A stretch of 12,158 nt of DNA from the NCBI GenBank assembly GCA_023462275.1, contig JAEWYD010000396.1, positions 1 through 12,158 on the forward strand, in the 5' to 3' direction. Below, piece by piece: positions 12,147 to 12,158 of the stretch. The notes beneath the pieces were generated by a model. It was not told where the DNA came from and searched no databases. It saw nothing but the letters and a program-made list of their open reading frames with translations. Every line of letters starts with the position of its first letter. The stretch's first letter is position 1. The position numbers and the translations under genes were made by a program. Source of the stretch: Actinomycetes bacterium (GTDB lineage: Bacteria; Actinomycetota; Actinomycetes; Actinomycetales; Cellulomonadaceae).

Positions 12147-12158
12147 CTTTCCATCCCG

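Noticed and set aside
1..12158. Mobile element, CRISPR, toxin-antitoxin or defence island
   Set aside because: No transposase, integrase, direct-repeat array, tRNA-adjacent attachment site or compositional break is seen; all genes are conserved core families.

Overview
This is a very GC-rich window, read almost entirely by compact genes with GTG/ATG starts. It suggests a high-GC actinobacterium. The SepH, DUF3093, DUF3159, DUF3710, DUF4193 and DUF5998 families are typical of Actinomycetota, and protein flavour plus gene order fit the Micrococcales (Cellulomonas-like); that finer placement is an inference. Positions 1-8521 follow, from memory of that genome, the gene order of Mycobacterium tuberculosis Rv2689c-Rv2701c. 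The counterparts of Rv2695 and Rv2700 (cei) are missing here. I see no transposon, prophage, CRISPR array, tRNA or rRNA: this is conserved chromosomal core.

Layout: (1) 1-2928, minus: a KimA-like APC-superfamily permease, overlapped by 4 bp with a TRAM-domain RNA methyltransferase that is cut by the window edge. (2) 3032-4371, plus: two TrkA/RCK-type potassium regulators (ceoB and ceoC homologs), divergent from the permease. Together these look like a potassium-uptake module. (3) 4298-6663, minus: dut, then DUF3710, an OB-fold protein and a DUF3159 membrane protein. The last three are packed stop-to-start and appear to have their own promoter over the dut stop codon. (4) 6722-7204, plus: a DUF3093 membrane protein, divergent from dut. 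(5) 7174-8521, minus: the inositol-monophosphatase-family gene suhB, a 208-bp gap with an RNA hairpin, then the small zinc-ribbon protein DUF4193. (6) 8638-9723, plus: the cell-division regulator sepH. (7) 9732-12146, minus: DUF5998, an alkaline-phosphatase-superfamily enzyme and thymidine kinase, as a tight operon.

Two features recur. First, five genes that head transcription units (permease, trkA1, dut, DUF3093, suhB) start with GTG placed 6-8 nt after a TANNNT/NANNNT -10-like hexamer and lack a convincing Shine-Dalgarno sequence, as expected for leaderless mRNAs. Second, all three convergent gene pairs have no room between them: two overlap tail-to-tail by 74 and 31 bp and the third has an 8-bp gap. 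Each junction carries an inverted repeat at or over the stop codons.

The best candidates for undescribed biology are the DUF3710/OB-fold/DUF3159 set of unknown function, the KimA-like permease beside two RCK proteins, and the palindromes in the permease/trkA divergent promoter region. I found no clear evidence of an exotic mobile or defence system.
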